Part shown: positions 24,011-35,300 of the stretch, in pieces
How the letters are laid out: each line of letters starts with the position of its first letter
Numbering within the stretch: the first letter of the stretch is position 1
NCBI GenBank assembly: GCA_030429565.1
Contig: JAUIFE010000003.1
Location: forward strand, 1 to 64,000
Length of the DNA: 64,000 nt
Direction: 5' to 3'
DNA from: Holophagae bacterium
GTDB lineage: Bacteria > Acidobacteriota > Holophagae > Acanthopleuribacterales > Acanthopleuribacteraceae
The notes under the pieces: model-generated
The model's input: only the letters and a program-made list of their open reading frames with translations
Told to the model about the DNA's origin: nothing
Databases searched by the model: none
Program-made: the position numbers and the translations under genes

Positions 24011-25806
24011 TTAAGGAGTATCTAGTATTTTTTTGAAATCGTTTAGATCTTGAAATATGCATGACTTTCATGCCTTGATTTTGCGCTAGAGAAATTTTGT
24101 GGGTTAATTTAGGGCTTGTGATTGAAGTTTGAGGTATTAGTATGTGAACATTTTTGAATAAGTTTCTGAGTGGGAGTTTGTTGAAGATTTGCATTGGCAT
24201 GCTGGGATTGCTTGTGACAAGCGGTGTATTGTTTCGAAGAGCCGAGTAGATTATTGTGAAATCTTTCTCACCAAATCCCGAACTCAAGATTTGCGAATGA
24301 AGGTTGTCTACGGATTTCACTGCTTCTGTGTTGAAGTCAGTAACAACTAAATCCTTAGGCTTGTTCAATCGGGCGGCCTGGGTACCGTGAAGATCGAGTA
24401 CACCAATAAGTTCGGACTTGACGGCCTCATCTACAAAAATTCTGAACGCGTCATCATCTAAAATTTCATCATACAAGGCCCTTGTGTCTTGTCCAAGAGG
24501 TCTGTCGGCGAATACATTTGAATCTGCTGTGAATTTTTGTTTGGGTTTCTCCGTATCTAGGAGTTGTGCGATGGCATTGTCTACAGGGTCGACATTTGCT
24601 GATGCGGCGGCCGTGGCTGTCGTAGTCGTAAACGTAGGGATGGCCGTCGATGTCCATGGCGCGTAAGCGGCGCAATCCGTCCCAGCCGTAACGGCGGCGG
24701 CGATCACCGGCGTCGGCGTTGATTCGGGCTAAGTTGCCGTTGGTGCTTTCGTAACGCAGGGTTTGGTTGTTGGGTGGGCCGCGAGGTGTGGCGGCGCTAC
24801 CGGCACCCGGTTCGGTTTCTTGGGCGGGATAGTCGTTGATTTCGCTGATACGCGGGCCCTCGGCGGTGATGCCGATGCGATGGCGCAGGAGAAAGTCGCC
24901 CGGTAGTCCGTCCTGGCGGGTTTGGTCGTGGAGGATCAGGCTGAGTGCGGTGAGCAATTGTTGGTTGTCGTGTTGGTAGGTTTCGCTGAAATTAAGCGTG
25001 CGGTAGGGCGGCGGTGGCGGTGGATCCTCACCTTGTGCCGGCGGCGGTGCCGGGTGATTGGCTTCCGGTCCGAGCCGGCGTTCGACGCTGACGCCGACCA
25101 GCCGGCTACCGGTGTATTGGGGTGTCAGTGTTTCACTGAATTCGGGACCGCCGCGCAAAACGGAATCAAGCAGGGCGGCGGGTAGGACGCTGCCGGCGCA
25201 GTTGTCAACGGTGCCGGCAGCGCGGTAAGTGAGTGCCAAGCGCAAGTCGACGTTGGCACCTTCGACGCCGGTGAAGCGACCGGCGGCATCGCGTGTGACC
25301 GTGAATTGGGTGTTGTCGCCCCAGATGATTTGACCTGGCAAGCCGGCTTGCCAACCGGCGTAGTTCACGCGAAGCGTTTGGACGTTCAGTTGGGCCAGGT
25401 TGCCGTCGGCGTCGTAGGTGTAGGTAAAATTGGGGCCGCCGCCACTGAGTTGAATACTTTTGAGGCGATTAAGGTCGTAGGTGAAGGTTTGGGTCACACC
25501 GTTGGCATCGGTGTGAGAATGCGGGCGATCCGGTCGGTTGTTGGCGGTGTCGTAGACAAAGGATTCAAGCGCAGCGGACCGTTTCCCGGTGAAGGGGTCG
25601 TTTTTGCCGGCGCCAAGTTTGCGTTCCAATGAACGCGGGCGGCCGAGCGCGTCATAGCTGAATTGGTATTGCTCGGGCGGCATTTGAAGGCCGTCTAAAG
25701 TGGGCGGCGGTTGGGTGGCAACGTTGTCGAGACGTTCGTTTAACCATTGGATGGTTTGACCGGTATAACATCCTTGGTGGATGGCGACGAGGCAAGCCGA
25801 CTCCAT
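24011..25806 (-). pseudogene. Second RHS copy: core fragment joined out of frame to a PIN-like toxin
   Basis: 25806 to about 24598 repeats the main RHS protein from RLVAIH to YDYDSHGRRIS with few changes. At 24597/24599 the sequence jumps to the toxin region (NVDPVDNAIAQLLDTEK), skipping about 1,050 bp that hold the RHS hyperconserved core and linker in the intact gene. The jump changes frame, so the RHS frame ends in nonsense at 24469 and the toxin (24011-24597) is cut off. Near the toxin end a 1-nt insertion by 24050 causes another frameshift. The toxin part keeps TADSNVFADRPLG, GEKDFTIIYSALRNNTPLVTSNP and ILIPQTSITSPKL, but differs at the SELIGVLDLHGTQAARLN segment. Confidence 0.8.
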
Positions 25807-25863
25807 CTTTTATAGCTACCAAAAGAAGTGAGTATATCTGTTTGTTTTTATACTATGGAACTG

Positions 25864-26361
25864 TTATGAGTCTTCTAAAATCATGGGTTTCGCAAAAGGC
25901 TCCTGTTTGTCTGGTATTTTGGAGTAATCAGGCATGTAATAAGGTATATAGCCTTCCTCTGTGATTCGGAGTGTTGTGCAGTCACAATGATTCTCTTTGA
26001 ACAGATCCCAGATTATTTCTGTATTCATAATTATGGTGTCTGTGATCTGGTTGTTTTTGATTACTGCGCCTATTGCCCCGATTCTTTTGTCGCAATTAGG
26101 GCAAGGAGATTGGTTGCCAGGTGTATAGTCTAATATATCAAATGCAATTAGTTTATCGAAAGAAGGGTTTCCAAGATTTAAAATTCCACCTTTGTAATAG
26201 GTATAAGAAGGTATTAAGGTTTTGTCTGGTCTGGCATACCACTTTACTCGATCGTTTAAGTAGTATACTAAATCCATTGCACCCCAGTTGAAAAACAGTT
26301 TGTTTATGACTGTTTTGTGGCACCATGGGCACTCGATGTCATTTACGAGAATATTGCTCAT
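25864..26361 (-). CDS. Probable immunity protein with double CxxC motif
   Basis: 165 residues. The ATG lies nine bases after the stop of the giant RHS gene, and its AAGGA ribosome-binding site overlaps that stop codon, so the two are translationally linked. I do not recognise the family. It has CPWC near the N terminus (11-14 region) and CPNC near residue 90, spaced as in a zinc ribbon or treble clef, plus a third Cys pair HCDCTTLRI near 130. The body is mixed polar/aromatic with no signal peptide or membrane segment, so it is cytoplasmic. Position and co-duplication with the toxin tip argue for an immunity role against the RHS C-terminal domain. Its coding sequence is clearly AT-rich compared with the RHS core. 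Confidence 0.7.
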   Translation of the reverse strand: MSNILVNDIECPWCHKTVINKLFFNWGAMDLVYYLNDRVKWYARPDKTLIPSYTYYKGGILNLGNPSFDKLIAFDILDYTPGNQSPCPNCDKRIGAIGAVIKNNQITDTIIMNTEIIWDLFKENHCDCTTLRITEEGYIPYYMPDYSKIPDKQEPFAKPMILEDS

Positions 26362-26370
26362 TTGGAATCC

Positions 26371-29300
26371 TTAAGGAGTGTTTAGTATTTTTTTGAAATC
26401 GTTTAGATCTTGAAATAAACTGACTTTCATGCCTTGTTTTTGCGCTTCAGCTATCTTGCGGGCCAATTTAGGACTTGTGATTGAGGTTTGAGGTATTAGT
26501 ATGTGAACATCCTTAAATAAGTTTCTAAATGGGAGTTTGTTGAAGATTTGCATTGGCATGCTGGGATTGCTTGTGACAAGCGGTGTATTGTTTCGAAGGG
26601 CCGAGTAAATTATTGTGAAATCTTTCTCGCCCAATCCCGAACTCAAGAGTTTCGGACCAAGGTTGTCTGCAGTTTTCACTGCTTCTGTGCTGAAATCAGT
26701 AACAACTAAATCCTTCGGTTTATTAAATCGAATGGTTTGTGTACCAAAAGTATCGCGTGGACCAAGAACTTCGGACTTGACGGCCTCGTCTACAAAAATC
26801 CTGAACGCGTCATCATCTAAAATATCATCATACAAGGCCCTTGTGTTTTGTCCAAGAGGTCTGTCGGCGAATACATTTGAATCTGCTGTGAATTTTTGTT
26901 TGGGTTTCTCCGTATCTAGGAGTTGTGCGATGGCATTGTCTACAGGGTCGACATTTTTTCCGGCTTTACCTGCGGCGCTCGCAAGGTTGTCGGCTGAGTT
27001 TGTGATCGCAAGGCGGGAAGCAGTTACGCCTGATTTGGCCAAAGAGAGGGCCATGGTGGCTGTGTCGATGAATTCGACGGAGGCCACGCCGGCGCCGAAG
27101 TAATCGCCTTCGTTGATCAGGCGTTCTGTTTCAAAGAAGCTGCGGTTGGCTTCTCGGCCCATCTCGTGGAAGAAGCCTTTTATGAAGAAGAGTTCGTATA
27201 GGCCTTGCTCGACAGCTTTTACGAAAGCTATGTCGTTTTCTATGCCCTCAATGGGGTCCAGGCCCCAAAACAAACGCGCCTCATTATCTTGGATGCGCCT
27301 GGTGGCTATGTCCCATTTGGCGTAAAGCACGGAAAGGTCCCACAAGCCTTTGCCTGTTTTGGTGACATAGCCGTAGGCCAAGCCGGTGTTCTGGAGGGGT
27401 CCGCGGAATACCTCCTTGAGGAAACTCCGGCTGGACAGGCCGTCGGGGTCCATGAACATCAAGGGGTTGCCGGCGGCGTAGGCGTAGGGTTCGGTAAAGG
27501 TGCTCGGATCGTAGATGTCGGGGGCCCGGAAATCGGGGTTGAGGAACTGGCCTAGTGCCGGATCGTAGTAACGGTGATGCATGTAAATGTGGCCGGTGTC
27601 CGCGTCGCGCATGTGGCCGTTTAAGCCCAGGAAGGGCTGCTCGAACAGGCTGAAGGTGGGTCGGTTGAAATCGGCTTGCATGGCCATGGTCGGTGCTTTG
27701 GTGGTACCGGCGAGGGCCTGGACATCAAAGGACCCCCACCAGGGTTCACCGTATGGGCTGTAAGGGGTGTAGGTGACGGCGCCGGTGGTGGCGTTGCGAT
27801 AAGCGAACGGCGTGCCGAGGTGGTCGGTGAAGATGTAGCTGCTGTTGGCGGGGTTACGCAAATCGACCAAGATGGTTGGGCCGAGTGGGCCGTGACCAAT
27901 GGCATGGGTCCACTCAATCTGGCCGGCGGCGCCTTTTAAGCCGATTGCAATGAGTTTTGAGCCGAGGTATGAAAAAGCCAGAGGCAGCGGGTTGTTTTGG
28001 GTGGTGGCACTGATGCGGCGGCCGTGGCTGTCGTAGTCGTAAACGTAGGGATGGCCGTCGATGTCCATGGCGCGTAAGCGACGCAATCCGTCCCAGCCGT
28101 AACGGCGGCGGCGATCACCGGCGTCGGCGTTGATTCGGGCTAAGTTGCCGTTGGTGCTTTCGTAACGCAGGGTTTGGTTGTTGGGTGGGCCGCGAGGTGT
28201 GGCGGCGCTACCGGCGCCCGGTTCGGTTTCCTGGGCGGGATAGTCGTTGACTTCACTGACACGCGGCCCCTCGGCGGTGATGCCGATGCGATGGCGCAGG
28301 AGAAAGTCGCCCGGTAGCCCGTCCTGGCGGGTTTGGTCCTGGAGGATTAAGCTCACCGCAGTGAGTAATTGTTGGTTATCGTGTTGGTAGGTTTCGCTGA
28401 AGTTAAGCGTGCGGTAGGGCGGCGGTGGCGGCGGATCCTCACCTTGTGCCGGTGGTGGCGGCGGGTGATTGGCTTCCGGTCCGAGCCGGCGTTCGACGCT
28501 GACGCCGACCAGCCGGCTACCGGTGTATTGGGGCGTCAGTGTTTCACTGAATTCGGGACCGCCGCGTAAAATGGAATCAAGCAGGGCGGCGGGAACGACG
28601 CTGCCGGCGCAGTTGTCAACAGTGCCGGCAGCGCGGTAAGTGAGTGCCAAGCGCAAGTCGACGTTGTCACCTTCGACGCCGGTGAAGCGACCGGCGGCAT
28701 CGCGTGTGACCGTGAATTGGGTGTTGTCGCCCCAGGTGATTTGACCCGGCAACCCAGCCTGCCAATCGGCGTAGTTCACGCGAAGCGTTTGGACGTTCAG
28801 TTGGGCCAGGTTGCCGTTGGCGTCGTAGGTGTAGGTAAAGTTGGGGCCGCCGCTACTGAGTTGAATACTTTTGAGGCGATTAAGGTCGTAGGTGAAGGTT
28901 TGGGTCACGCCGTTGGCATCGGTGTAAGAAAGCGGGCGATCCGGTCGGTTGTTGGCGGTGTCGTAGACGAAGGATTCAAGCGCGGCGTTCCGTTTGCCGG
29001 TGAAGGGGTCGGTTTTGCCGGCGCCGGCGCCGTCGCCCCCATCACCGCCGTCACCGCCGTCGCCGGATCCGCCAGAGCCAAGCGTGCGTTCTAGTGAACG
29101 AGGGCGGCCAAGCGCGTCATAGCTGAATTGGTATTGCTCCGGCGGCATTTGAAGGCCGTCTAATGTGGGCGGCGGTTGTGTGGCAACGTTGCCGACACGT
29201 TCGTTTACCCATTCGATGATTTGGTTGGTGTACCCGCCTTCGTGGATGGCGACGAGGCGGTTGTGGGCATCATAATCAAACTGCTTGAGGGCAAGGCCCG

Positions 29301-32300
29301 GCGTCCGCAAGGTGTCAACCCGACCACGGGCATTGATGGTCAGGCTCACTTGATTGGGGAAATGGAGGGTATTTTGGTCGCCATTTCTGAAGAGATCAAA
29401 GGACTGATTGCCGTCCGAATAGACGAGGGACGCGGGCATGCCCCAGGCGTTAAAAGAAACCTCGGTCGCTTCTTGGCCGGGTCGCATGACGCTGGTGAGG
29501 TCGCCATGTTCGTTGAAACGATAATGGGTGGCGGCGCCGTCTTCGGGGGTCATGGTTAGGCATTGGGGCGCACCGTTTTGATGGTAGGTAATGTTGTTGG
29601 TAAAACGCAGATTCCCGTTGTTGTAGATGGTTTGGGTTTGGGGACGATTGGCACCGTCATGGTCGGCGTAGATGATGCCAAGCCCGCTACTATCCATTTT
29701 GGCGACGGGTTTCAGGCCGTCGTAGGTATAAGTTGTTTCGCCGGAGGGGGTCCAAACGGAGGTGGGACGGCGCTCAGCGTCGCGGTGGATGAGCTTGAGG
29801 AGCTGGAAGTTGCCGTCTTTATCGCCTACTTCCATGGCTTCGTAGTCGCCGTAGGCGTCGAAGGACAAACGAATGCGCGTTTTATCGTCGGGGTGCGTGA
29901 TGATGCAAGAGCGTCCGTCCTCGGCCCAGGTCACGGAGGCGGTGTCACCAAGGAAACCGGTGATCTGTTTTAGGCGTTCGGTGCGATCTTCAAACGCAAT
30001 CGTGAGCTGATGGGGGCCACGGCTGACGGTGGTCGTGTTAAGGGTTTCCAGATTGTGGGCGACGGTTTTTTGATCGCCCAAAGGTGTGCGCAGGGTTTGT
30101 TGGCTGCTACTGATGCCTTGGTCGGGCTTAAGCGCCTCTTGCAAGGCGCCTTCGCCGATTTTGTTTTGGGGACTGGTGACGGTATCAACAACCTCGCTTG
30201 CACCTTGATAGGTGACGACATGTTCCAGGCCACGTGAATCGGTTTTGTTGACGAGCCGACCGCGCTCGTCATATTCAAAGCCTTGGGTTAAGCCTGCGAA
30301 ATCTGCCGATGTCGTTTGGTTTTGATCGTTGCGTTGCACGCTGAGGACGGCCTTATCGGGCATGGTCCATTGGATCGGCCAACCAAAATCATCGGTGCTT
30401 TTGACCTGGGTTGTGAGGTTCCCGAACTGGGAAAGAGTTTGAATGCCAAGGCCGTCACGCGTTTGGCGGCGGGTAATTTTATCGGTTAGGTTGGTTGATG
30501 AATGCAACAGGGCAAAATTGTCGACGGTGACCGAACGTTTGAAAACCATGGTTTGGTCAAGGGTCGCGCGTTTGGCGGAGCCGGCGGTTTTGGTACTGAC
30601 CGGGCCGGGGCTTGGCGGCGCGAGGGGTTTGACGGACTGGGTTATGGTGGTATCGAGCCAACTGTCGCCTTCGGCCGCGATGATGGTTTTCGAATTGGCG
30701 AGCGGGTCTTCGACCGTGACCTCTTTCGTGGCATACCGCCAGGTACGCAGGATTTTATTTTTAAACGGACTGCTTGCGCCGCCGCTAAGCTGGTGGGGAT
30801 TACCGAAAATGTCTTCCTTAATCTCGACTTCGCCAAAGGTTGGTACTTCGCTGCGCAAGGTGCGGCCGGCGGCGTCAACAAACAGTTTGTAGGATTGCGG
30901 GACGCCTTTAACGGGGGTTTGGGTGGCGCCTTCAATGACAATGCCGAAATTCGTTTTTTTGACGTCGTAGGTCAGGGTGCCGGCGGGGGTGGTGAGTGTT
31001 AGGGGGATGTCGGTGTGGTCAAAATAAGCAGTGGTGACTTGGTATTCGGGATTGGTCCGGTCCGATGCGCGGGTTTGCCGGCCGAGATCGTCGTATTCGA
31101 AATCGTGAAAAACCGGCTTTTGCCCCCCGGTGACGCGTTTCGAGCGCACCAATCCGCGCTGGTCGGAGCGAATTTCGGTGAGGTTTTTGGCGGCGCTATC
31201 GCGGATGGTAGTAACGAGCAGGCCGCCTTCGTAGCGGTAGCTAAAGGTCTGGACGCGATGGGCTTTGGCGCTCTGTTTGACCTCTTGGGTGATGCGGCCA
31301 AGATCGTCATAGGTGATGGACGTGATGACATCGAGGTGTTTTTGGCCGACGACCTCGCCGAAACGATTGAATTTTTGCGTGCTGAGGGTTGGACCGCCGG
31401 GTTTGACGGCGACTTCTCGGTCGACGGCATTGTAGGCTTTGATGCGGCCGCCCAAAGGATAGTAGTCAACCGAACGATCGGGGCCGAAGGGCAAACCGGT
31501 GACATCGACGCCGCCGATTTCAATGCCGCTGATTGAATACTTTTGTGTCTGTTGTGTTTTGAAGGTTTTGTCGCGGGTGATGAACTGTCGGCGTCCTTTG
31601 TTGTCTGAGACCAGTGAATATTCAACCTCAACTTGTTTGCCTTCAGCCGGTTCAAAAGTCCAAGATTGCGGCCAGTCCCTAAAATGTTCTTGATCCTGCC
31701 ATGTCCACTTCTGGGTAAAGCCGTTTTGGCGCCATTCGGTGAGCCGGCCAAATTCATCGTATTCGCGCCACATGTCGCCAAATGAGTCGCGGTGCAAGAA
31801 CCAACCGTCGCTGCCATTGCGCATGAACACTTGCTGCCAGGTAAGATTTCCCGAGTAGGCACCTTGGCGCCAGGATTTACTGAGGCGGCGTTGGTGGGTA
31901 GTATCGAATGAAACGACCCATTCCGGGCTTTTCGAATCACAAGGGCTGAGGGTGGCGGAGGTGGTTTCACCGGCCTCGTATGTCCATGTCAGGGATTGGG
32001 TACAGTAAGGTGTGACCATACCGTCGACAGAAAGGGCGTTTTCATTGGGATAGGTGTAAACAGCGATGGGGAACCGGCCACTGTCGGTTTCGCGTTCGAC
32101 GGCCTTTAAGCGTTTGAGCGGCAGGTCACCGGCATAAATGCCCAGTGGTTCCCAGGTGTAGTGGGTGATGCGACCATTGGCGCTTCGGGAACCGGAGTCT
32201 ACTTCAATGAGGTAACCATCGCTGTCGTGACGGTACGTGACCTGGAAACCGTTGCGGTAGACTTCGCGTACGGCGGGCCCGGCAATGCCTGCGCGGTAGT

Positions 32301-35300
32301 TGCGTTCTACCAAACGTGTGCCGTTGCTATCGGCGGGTTGCTCGACGAGGCGGGCAGGCAAATCGACACCGGGTTGGTTGTCTTCATCGTGGCGGGAAAG
32401 GCGGTTTTTCCAAGGTAAATCTTCGCGCAGGCGTTCCAGAACGCGACCGTACAAAGCGCCGGGAATGTTTGGATTGGCCTGGTAACGCATGAGCGGGTAA
32501 ACCAGGCGATCCCGTTCATGGATGAGTAAATCGTCGTTGGTAGCCGCGTTGGTTTGGTTCAGGCCGGCGAAGAGGGTTTTAAAAAAAGGCAGCGGCAAGC
32601 GGCTGTTCCATTTGGAGGCCATGGTTTCGCGATGGGTTAAATGCCAGTTGCCTTGATCGCGATTCAGTTTGCTGAGCGGGTCATGGCGAAAGCGAACGGG
32701 GTCGTCGCCTGGCTCCAGTTCGGCTTCTTCGTACCATAAACCCGGCTGCCCGACGATGAGACGTGGGTGGGCCTTGAGTTCGGCGTCGGCGCTGTAGCGC
32801 TCGATCAATTGGCTCGGCTGGAACCAGGTGGCCAGACCGAAATGCACGGCCCCGCTATCGCGCATGCCAACGCCGAAGGTGCCGGCACTCATGGCATAGT
32901 CCTGACGATAGGCGTGCATGGTGGCGCTGTGAAGGCGTGGTTCTTTGCCGCTCACGAAATCATCAACGGTAAACAGCTCGGGGGTGCGCGCCAGTAAATC
33001 AAGGTTGGCGAGGTAACGATAAGGATCGTTGGTGGGCGGGGTCTGGTAATCGACGACAAAAGGAAAGGTTTTGGCGAGGCGTTCGCGCCCTTGGTAGCGA
33101 ACGGTGATGTCGACTTCGAAGGGTAAAACACCGGCCAGACGCAGGTCACTTTGGTGGTTGGCCAGCCAGAGGCTGAGCTCACGGGTGTTGACACTGACCA
33201 TGCGATCGCGAGCGCCGGCTTTAGCTAAGAACGTTTTTTGCCAAGCGGGACCCAAGCAACGAAAGCGAAACTCAAGGGTTTCGCCTTGGAAGAGTTGCAC
33301 TTGAAAGGTGCCGACCTCGGTGGTGAAGCGGCGGAGCAAGGTTGTTTCGTCGTAAAAATCCAAATCACGGGCGCGAAGGACGACGGTGGTTTGGCGTAGC
33401 CATGGATTATCGGGTGCTTTTCCCGAGTTGGGATCACGCTGCCAGGCCGACATATCGTAGCTGAGCCAACCCATCTCACGGCGGCGGGCGGGTGAAACGG
33501 GTTGTCGGTAAAGTTCGCTGTTGGCGTTGGTCCAATAAAGAAAGCCCTCGTGGAAGAACAGCGAACGTGCGGCGGCGGCGCCAAAGTCGGCGCCAAAGAC
33601 GGCATTAATAAAAGGTGACTGCTCATCGACAATGATGCGGTGTTCCTCGTTGTCCTGCAGGGCGGCATACAGTGTGCGCACATCGATAAGGACCAACGAG
33701 TGCGCACCGGGTCCGGCGAGGTTACCGCGTAGGGCAACGGCAATCCAGCCACGGGCTGAATCGGTGGCGAGATTGGCGGTTTGGCAGGGGAAAACCAAAG
33801 TGGCACGCGGTAAATGAGGGTCGGCGGTGTTTTTTGACTCGTTATCGGTGGGAATCTCGTAAAGGTGGAGGCGACCGGCGGTGGTACCAGTTACATTTTC
33901 GCTGAACAAAGCGATATCGAGATTTTTGTGTTGTTCGCGGTCGCGCACGCCGACTTGCTCGAGCACGGCGGTGCGTTGGGTGAAACCGCCAAAACGGCTG
34001 GGTGCATCGTCGGGTTGACGCATGCCTTCCTCGGGAGGGTAAAGCGTGCGGATCAACAAACGGGGGTCGTACCAACGATCGATGGGCGCGACAAATTGGT
34101 CGCGGCCCGGTTCCACCTTGCCAATGCCTGGATAGTGGTCGGCGGCGGCGCTGAAGGCCATGGTCAGTCCGTCTTCAGCGACGTGCAGCAAGGGCGCCAA
34201 ACTGTAAACACCACGTGGGTAGATAAAGCGGGCGGCGATTCCCATGCGTGCATAGGCTTGGATGTGTTGTAGGTCTTGCCGGGAAGAAGTGGTACGCGTG
34301 TAATTTTGTCTTAACGCATCTAACTCTTTAAAAAAGAGGCGCATGTCGCGTATCTCAATTTGGCCGACGGGGTTGCCCTCATTGTTGAAATCGGAGTGGC
34401 CGAAGATGAGAAAGGGGCCCTGAGCGATCATGGCGGAAACCAAACCAGGCGATATTAACGAATGTCTGCCGCGTAGTTGAAAATCGTTGCCGGTGTATTG
34501 CAGCAGGATGAGTCGGTTGCTGGTTGTCGCGGAATCGAGATACAAGAGGGCAATGATCGAATCGACGGGCAGGGCCGAAACGGGTTTTTGGCCCACGCCC
34601 TCGATGACTTCGAGCTCGTTGCCGGCACTGGTGCGCAATGCGGGCCCGGGAATAAAGGCGAGTTTGGGGAACATGGCGTTGGGTGCGCGAACCTCATGGC
34701 GTGAAATAATATGAACCGGTTTGCCGGCATCGCCGGGTTCGAAGACCTCAATGGTAAATCCTTCGGCACTTGACCCTGCTCTGGCGCGCTTGCGGGCTTG
34801 GATGAGCAAGTTACGGTAGCCGACAAAAGCACGTGATTCGGCATCGGGAAAGGCGACGCGTTGGGGGGCAATGGGTTGGGTGCGAAAATTGACGGTATAG
34901 GTTGCGTCCTGGGAACCGTCCTGTCGCCGCATGGTCAAGGGGTTTTGGCTGTGATCGGTCAGAGCGGTGACCTTTAATTGGTATTGTTTGTCGAGTTTGA
35001 GCCCGACTTCGGGACGAATGAAAAGATCGGAAACATAGGTATCCGGGGCAACCAAATCACCGGCCGCGTTTTCGAATACGAGGGTCATCCGCGCGCCGTC
35101 GCTGTCTTGTAAGGTCACGGTGTCGCTGTCGACCCCTTTGACCGGTTCACTAAACGCAATTTGGAAACTCTCGTCGACGCCGATATCGGTATCGCCGTCG
35201 GCGGGTAAAGAGCCGGCAACGGTTGGTTCGGCATTGGGGTTGTCACTGGGTGCGTTACCCTCGCTGATGAGCCAAATCCTGCGTTCGCGCGATTGTCGTG

